From positions 310,001 to 374,000 of the forward strand of contig JAMLGZ010000001.1 of the NCBI GenBank assembly GCA_023957385.1: DNA of 64,000 bases, read 5' to 3'. Source of the stretch: Brumimicrobium sp. (GTDB lineage: Bacteria > Bacteroidota > Bacteroidia > Flavobacteriales_D > Crocinitomicaceae). The notes beneath the pieces were generated by a model, which was not told where the DNA came from, searched no databases, and saw nothing but the letters and a program-made list of their open reading frames with translations. Made by a program: the position numbers and the translations under genes. Below, piece by piece: positions 63,910 to 64,000 of the stretch. Position 1 is the first letter of the stretch, and every line of letters starts with the position of its first letter.

Positions 63910-64000
63910 TTATGCTAATTTCACATTCACAGCATTTGGTCCTTTTCTGCCTTCTTCAACATCAAAAACCACTTTATCGTTTTCTTTAATTTCTTCTTTT
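63910..64000 (-). CDS. Cold-shock protein (CspA family), C-terminal part
   Basis: The frame is open from the right edge of the window to a TAA at 63910-63912. The last 29 residues read KEEIKENDKVVFDVEEGRKG and PNAVNVKLA, the final strands of the CspA-type OB fold (the F-D-V-E-x-G-x-(R/K)-G-P-x-A-x-N-V core is diagnostic). The N-terminal RNA-binding motifs are outside the window. The protein binds single-stranded RNA or DNA. Confidence 0.88.
   Translation of the reverse strand, partial: KEEIKENDKVVFDVEEGRKGPNAVNVKLA

Overview
The window is low-GC DNA from a member of the Bacteroidota, most likely order Flavobacteriales. The evidence is the promoter type (TAnnTTTG -7 boxes), secreted proteins with type IX secretion (T9SS) C-terminal domains, PorZ, CHU_C/SprB-repeat adhesins, a LETM1-related protein, DUF349 and GLPGLI-like proteins, and many SC-lipobox lipoproteins. 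The exact genus cannot be read from the sequence; a Crocinitomicaceae-like flavobacterium is a guess.

Layout. (1) 1-7184: remains of a defence island: the C-terminal end of a DNA cytosine methyltransferase without motif X, an 83-aa protein coupled to an HNH nuclease, a Z1-family helicase without its 5' end, a PD-(D/E)XK (DUF4420) protein, an AIPR protein with a one-base frameshift, and a 41-codon ORF stub. Methylase, Z1, DUF4420 and AIPR are known partners in restriction-like loci; here the usual GHKL/MutL-like ATPase is absent and an HNH cassette sits in its place, flanked by two truncated neighbours. (2) 7185-19001: housekeeping and metabolism: LuxE-like enzyme, a probable ~68-nt small RNA, M28 peptidase, the tyrosine-degradation pair hmgA-hpd, threonine dehydrogenase, MORN-repeat protein, cysS and a PLP decarboxylase. 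(3) 19118-25805: a large T9SS adhesin (frameshifted) and a TPR-SpoIIE phosphatase. (4) 26054-31494: menB, SUFU-domain protein, three related tiny lipoproteins, tRNA-Leu(CAA), an IS30-family element disrupted by a short palindrome, and the first copy of a new MITE-like repeat. (5) 31543-48945: DUF4301 protein, glycosyltransferase, LETM1-related protein, T9SS cargo, sigma factor, a 6-pyruvoyl-tetrahydropterin synthase family enzyme, sugar kinase-DUF349-membrane protein group, rseP, tandem GLPGLI-like genes, DEAD-box helicase. (6) 49297-64000: porZ-recO, ferredoxin-NADP reductase, xth, BamA/TamA-like protein, SCO protein, peptide-binding lipoprotein with a TonB-dependent receptor, a second PLP decarboxylase, and the end of a cold-shock gene.

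Three observations cut across the window. First, a non-coding inverted-repeat element of about 170-260 bp occurs three times with 10-bp target duplications (30085, 39239, 49002). Second, all four simple frameshifts (4889, 19930, 29987, 38772) are explained by exactly one missing G in a G run, which points to homopolymer sequencing errors or, less likely, slippage switching. Third, a strong promoter and a terminator at 8926-9031 frame a short transcript with no gene.
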